From contig NC_083381.1 in the NCBI RefSeq assembly GCF_031755915.1, positions 2,244,501 through 2,308,500 of the forward strand: a DNA stretch of 64,000 nt, read 5' to 3'. Under the pieces are notes generated by a model. The model was given only the letters and a program-made list of their open reading frames with translations, was not told the origin of the DNA and searched no databases. The DNA is from Ziziphus jujuba. Lineage: Eukaryota > Streptophyta > Magnoliopsida > Rosales > Rhamnaceae. Below are positions 60,401 through 64,000 of the stretch, one piece after another. A program made the translations under genes and the position numbers. Every line of letters starts with the position of its first letter. The stretch's first letter is position 1.

Positions 60401-61811
60401 CATGACGTTCAGAATTTAACAGAAAGAAAGGACTCGGATAATTTTAATATGATATTGACATGACATATAAGCATGGACTAAATGCATCGAAAAAGAAAAG
60501 GGTGAAACAACAAGAATTACAGATGTCATATGCTTAGAGGGGAGAACTATAAGTTCAAATGATGAACAATTCTGAATAAATGCATCAAATTCAGAAAACA
60601 CATCCAAGTTTTTACCTTTCAATCATGATTTTATTTCCATAATAGAAACTCGAGAATTTTAAAATAAAAATGTCAAAAATGAGCAAGGATATTTTTTTGG
60701 TTATTAAAAAGAGATAGGATATTGCTCCATCAAAACTACGGGTGGCCTCATTTAGTTACCATTGAAATACACACATAAAACAAGATGTCGAAAACAGAAA
60801 TAGAAAATGAGAAAGAGTTTCACGCGATGTGCAAACTGAGAGAAAACTAGCCTGGAGTGAGCGACAAACAACTTCCATCTCTGAGTCAAAATTGGATTTC
60901 TCTTTTGTAGTGACAAGTTCCAAAACTGCACAGCATGACACTTCAGGCTCAGAATCAAAAACTGGTAGGGCAATAGAACCACGGACCTGATGATTATGTG
61001 CATGATCTGCCCTCAGATACTCAGTCTTGCTGTAATAACCAACATTCGAAGTCCACTCTGGAATTTTGGACATAAACACACGGCCAGGAAGCCCTGGGAA
61101 AGAGCCTTGTTTCCCTTCTGCAGAGAATCTATACAACCTTGACACTTCACGATATCCTGCAAGCATATGATCAAGTAAATAGGGCCGTTCACAAGTGCTC
61201 AAGAAGTACTGGTCACCATGCTTCATGGGAACCCAGACTTGCGCCAAAATTCCCCCGCCAGAAGACTCTTTAAACAAGGATAGTGCCTTTAGCATTTTCT
61301 CATCAAGTGACACCGCCGGCGGCCTAGAGATAATGGAATTTGCTACATCCACAACATTATTTTGCTGAAAGGAGCCATCGCTTTGTTTTGTAACTGACTC
61401 ATTAGCAACATTAGAATTTGATGACAAGCCATATTGGTTGTCCACTTGCTGAAACACAGTTTTGTCTCCATAATTAAGGGGACCCTTCTCTAAATTGAAA
61501 TCTCCACCAGCTTCAGCCACAGGAAGTGACCCAATACTCTGTTCAGTGAAGTTGAAGGCATCCATAGGCGCGTAAGACACCGATGGATATGAAGGCAAGC
61601 CATAAGAGGCAGCCATCTGATCTACTGCTGGTGAGCTATCGCACCATCCAGCATAATTATCGAAATCCATGAACTCTGAAATGTTATTGAACATATCCTC
61701 TGCCAACGAATTCCTAGTGCCACCATCAAATGAAGCCATACTCTCTACCTGCGCTCTTGAAGATGCCCAATTCTCAATCCCCTTCTCTTTAGATGAAATA
61801 GGGTATTCCAT
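56365..61811 (-). CDS. NLP: NIN-like protein (NLP) transcription factor, complete five-exon gene
   Basis: Exons (minus strand): 60852-61811, 60105-60149, 59215-59967, 58395-58518, 56365-57485. They join in frame to 3003 nt, exactly 1000 codons plus stop, a normal length for the family. Order: an N-terminal region with [16 protein letters not shown] (about residue 47), a GAF-like nitrate-sensing region from about residue 170 to 540, the RWP-RK DNA-binding domain (about 595-665, RWPSRK at 644-649) and a C-terminal PB1 domain (about 901-980). NLPs bind nitrate-responsive elements in the nucleus and switch on nitrate uptake and assimilation genes; PB1 mediates pairing. The N-terminal blocks look most like the NLP1/NLP2 group, by memory of the family. 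The start ATG is the first in the frame and has no upstream in-frame coding signal. Introns 2-4 are GT-AG; intron 1 has a GC donor. Confidence 0.93.
58395..58518 (-). CDS. NLP: NLP exon 4 (start of RWP-RK domain)
   Basis: Encodes [20 protein letters not shown] and [16 protein letters not shown], the conserved first half of the RWP-RK domain. 124 bp; the last base completes a Val codon with exon 5. Acceptor CTGTAG, donor GTGCGA. Confidence 0.92.
59215..59967 (-). CDS. NLP: NLP exon 3 (codons 336-586)
   Basis: Encodes [18 protein letters not shown] through the GAF-like second half ([51 protein letters not shown]) to DIPCEQ. Acceptor TTTTCAG, donor GTATTA. Confidence 0.93.
60105..60149 (-). CDS. 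NLP: NLP exon 2 (45-bp micro-exon)
   Basis: Encodes [15 protein letters not shown] (residues 321-335), a block conserved in NLPs. Bounded by TTGTAG on the acceptor side and GTACTT on the donor side. It is too short for gene finders that set a minimum exon size and could be missed. Confidence 0.9.
60852..61811 (-). CDS. NLP: NLP exon 1 (codons 1-320)
   Basis: Starts [15 protein letters not shown] and ends EVVCRSLQ at a codon boundary. The first half is Ser/Asn-rich and probably disordered; the GAF-like part starts around [18 protein letters not shown]. The exon is followed by GCTAGT instead of GTNNNN (60846-60851 on the minus strand). Confidence 0.92.
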
Positions 61812-62760
61812 TTTCAGGTCAAACTCTTACAATTCCAGTTAAAGTTCTATCCTTCCCTCCTTGTTGTCTTTTCTCCATATGCATACCAAGACTCTTAGCG
61901 TTTGTCATCATTTCACCTTTCACTTTATGCTTAGATATCACCTTAACATATCACCAAATACACCAATCAGCACTCAAAGTCTGCACCACCCATAATACAA
62001 AATCAGTGTTCTAATCTTTCGCGTATGCAGCACAAAGCAAAGAAAAACAAAAAGGTGGAAAATTTATCACTATTCCACCACATAATAATAATAACAATTA
62101 TTTATTCGCGAAAAGTTAGTAAAAAATTTATGAGAAAAATGACAAAAGAAAGACACTATCAATATTTATGTTCCCGGGAAACCGCCGTATGTTACTGCAA
62201 GAAAAATCCACAGCTCATAATCAGCAAACACTCACAAAACCCATCTCAGATTCGTCCTCACATACACAAATATGCTTATGTATGAATATGTAAGCATGCG
62301 TATGCAACATGGGGCATCAAAATTCAACAAAATTGAACAGAAAATGGACCTAAATTAAGCTGAAATTGAACTCAAATGAACCAAATATGAAATCCCAGAA
62401 GCCAATTCAGAATTCCCAATTCAAAATTTTCACAAACCCAAAAGCGCAACTCAAACTAATAGCTTCCAAGAAAACCGACCTAGAGCATCTGAAACTTCAA
62501 AAAGGAACTCGTCCTTCAAAAGTCAAAGACCTCGAAACTCGGATTGACTGGCATCAAATTCCAATGAACCTAGAGAGAGAGTGAATGACGTGTGAATTTT
62601 CCAAAAAAAGCAAACCCTAAGCGTTGGGTTGGTAGAGTTGATGGCTTTATGGAGGGTTAGCATTCAGAGAGTGGAGCTTACCAAAGTTACCAAAAATAGC
62701 AAGTCTCTGTTTTTTCTTTTTTCTCTTCTCTTTTTTTTTGGGGGGGTATAAACAATATAT
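61812..62760 (-). promoter_or_regulatory. NLP upstream region (5' UTR and likely promoter)
   Basis: Gene-free DNA 5' of the start codon. A good donor-like site (TTTGGTAAGC, minus strand, near 62676-62685) suggests a 5' UTR intron, but I could not fix its acceptor. No transcription start or TATA box can be assigned with confidence. Confidence 0.4.
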
Positions 62761-62992
62761 GTATATATATATATACTAGAGCTTACAAATAACTTTCTCT
62801 CTCTTTTTCTTTAATCTCCAAAAGAGAAAAAAAAACGAGTTGGAACCGAACAGAGGATTTTGGTGTTAAAAAATGGAAAGAAGAAAAAATTGAAACGAAA
62901 TCCAATTGCAGAACACTGTTTGGCTTTTAAGAAATGCAAATTTAGTTGGTCCAAGCCAACTTGCCCATGATTTTCTATTTCCAAAATTACCC

Positions 62993-63079
62993 TCCACTTT
63001 TTCATAAGAAAATTAGAGAACAATTATCTTTTTCTTTTCTATCCACTTTTTCATAAGAAAATTAGAGAACAATTATCTT
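62993..63079. repeat. Direct repeat, 49-bp unit, nearly two copies
   Basis: TCCACTTTTTCATAAGAAAA begins at 62993 and again at 63042; the copies are identical over the shared part. Confidence 0.9.
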
Positions 63080-63102
63080 CTTTTTTTTTTTTTTATGAAT
63101 AA

Positions 63103-63130
<28 letters not shown>
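63103..63130. repeat. (CT)14 microsatellite
   Basis: Uninterrupted CT run upstream of the NLP gene. Confidence 0.92.
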
Positions 63131-63133
<3 letters not shown>

Positions 63134-64000
63134 CAGGATGTGTAGGTTATTTTTGCTTTTTTTATGTATTTAATTTTTAGAAATTTTATACTTGCATTTT
63201 TAGAAAAATTATAAAGATATTCATCAAAAATTTTTAAAAAATTAATATTTTTTATTTATTAATCCATTTAAAAATTTATATTTTATTTATATTTGAATTA
63301 TATAAATATATTAATTAATAATACATTATAACAGATATCACTTTTTAAATATTTTTTAACAACATTTTGATATTTTAGCATTCCTATTATAAAAATATCA
63401 AATAGTGTTTTGGTTAAAAACTTTTAAAATTTCGACACCAATATATCATGTAAGATATTTGTATGATCTATTATTACTAGGTGGATATTAGAACATTTTT
63501 AAAAATATCACCAAAAAAAAATATTTATGTGTACAGTTTTTTAAAGTGCAAGGGTATTAGACAGAGCTAAAATTTTAGGTTATAGATCATGTCTTCAATT
63601 TTTTTTTTTTTTTCAAATTTCTATGTGGTAATAATATGTTAGATGTTAGGTGATACCTTGTTGTCAAATCTGTCAAAAAGCTAAAAGGATGAAAATAAAT
63701 AAATTATAAGAGATGGATCTATTTGATATTTTCACAAAATATAGAGCTGACATTGCTTTAGAAAATTGTAGAGCGACAATATTCTTCTACAATTTAGTTA
63801 TCTGCAAAAGAATTTTATGTAATTAAAATAATTTTTTGTGAACGTTTTTGTTTAAACTTTTGGTTTGTGGTCATTTTGTATTCGGTAAACTTCATTTAAA
63901 CCCTTCAATTTTAACATATATAATTATATTTAAATACCACATTTTTTTAAATTATTTTTTTTTTAATTTTTTATATTTATTAAAATAGATCCATTTATAA
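63131..64000. other. AT-rich intergenic DNA, no gene seen
   Basis: No coding frame or recognisable repeat boundary to the end of the window. Confidence 0.6.

Noticed and set aside
1..64000. CRISPR arrays, bacterial operons, tRNA or rRNA genes
   Set aside because: The sequence is a plant nuclear locus; the tandem arrays lack CRISPR spacing and no structural RNA gene was recognised.

Overview
The window is nuclear DNA from a flowering plant, most likely a eudicot. The evidence is spliced genes with GT-AG introns, plant-only families (NIN-like protein, UGT76-type glucosyltransferase, DUF4220/DUF594), Ty3 and Ty1 retrotransposons, a TRIM, MITEs and a fossil pararetrovirus. I cannot name the species. 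I see no rRNA or tRNA gene.

Layout. (1) 1-4305: 3' end of a Ty3/gypsy chromovirus (integrase plus chromodomain, then a 3.0-kb LTR called family A here). (2) 4306-8290: degenerate repeat DNA with a short tandem array, then a lone first exon of a UGT76-like gene and a decayed second copy split by an insertion. (3) 8291-17930: repeat DNA holding two solo family-A LTRs with perfect 5-bp target duplications, and an antisense LTR fragment. (4) 17941-19620: a truncated copy of a related LTR family (B) with microsatellites, then a 289-bp TRIM. (5) 20217 to about 45350: a nest. A CACTA-like transposon end and its subterminal repeats surround an endogenous caulimovirid (pararetrovirus). The virus copy is cut into three pieces: by a solo family-A LTR (which carries its own 1.1-kb nested insert) and by a family-B solo LTR. 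The family-B LTR is itself interrupted by a full-length Ty1/copia element and a MITE. A further solo family-A LTR sits in the distal CACTA part. (6) 45351-52480: gene-free DNA with a 1.6-kb fold-back Mutator-like element and an antisense family-B LTR fragment. (7) 52486-64000: a gene island. Two broken DUF4220/DUF594 genes on the plus strand lie in a tandem segmental duplication, followed by a complete NIN-like transcription factor gene (NLP, 1000 codons, five exons, minus strand) and its upstream region.

Only the NLP gene looks intact and functional. It encodes a nitrate-response regulator with an N-terminal sensor-like region, an RWP-RK DNA-binding domain and a C-terminal PB1 domain; its first intron appears to use a GC donor site. 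Everything else is mobile, viral or broken. All five family-A LTRs point the same way, and four are solo LTRs, the usual product of recombination between paired LTRs. Target duplications allow the insertion order to be read: CACTA-like element, then pararetrovirus, then family-B and family-A retrotransposons, then the copia element and the nested insert.
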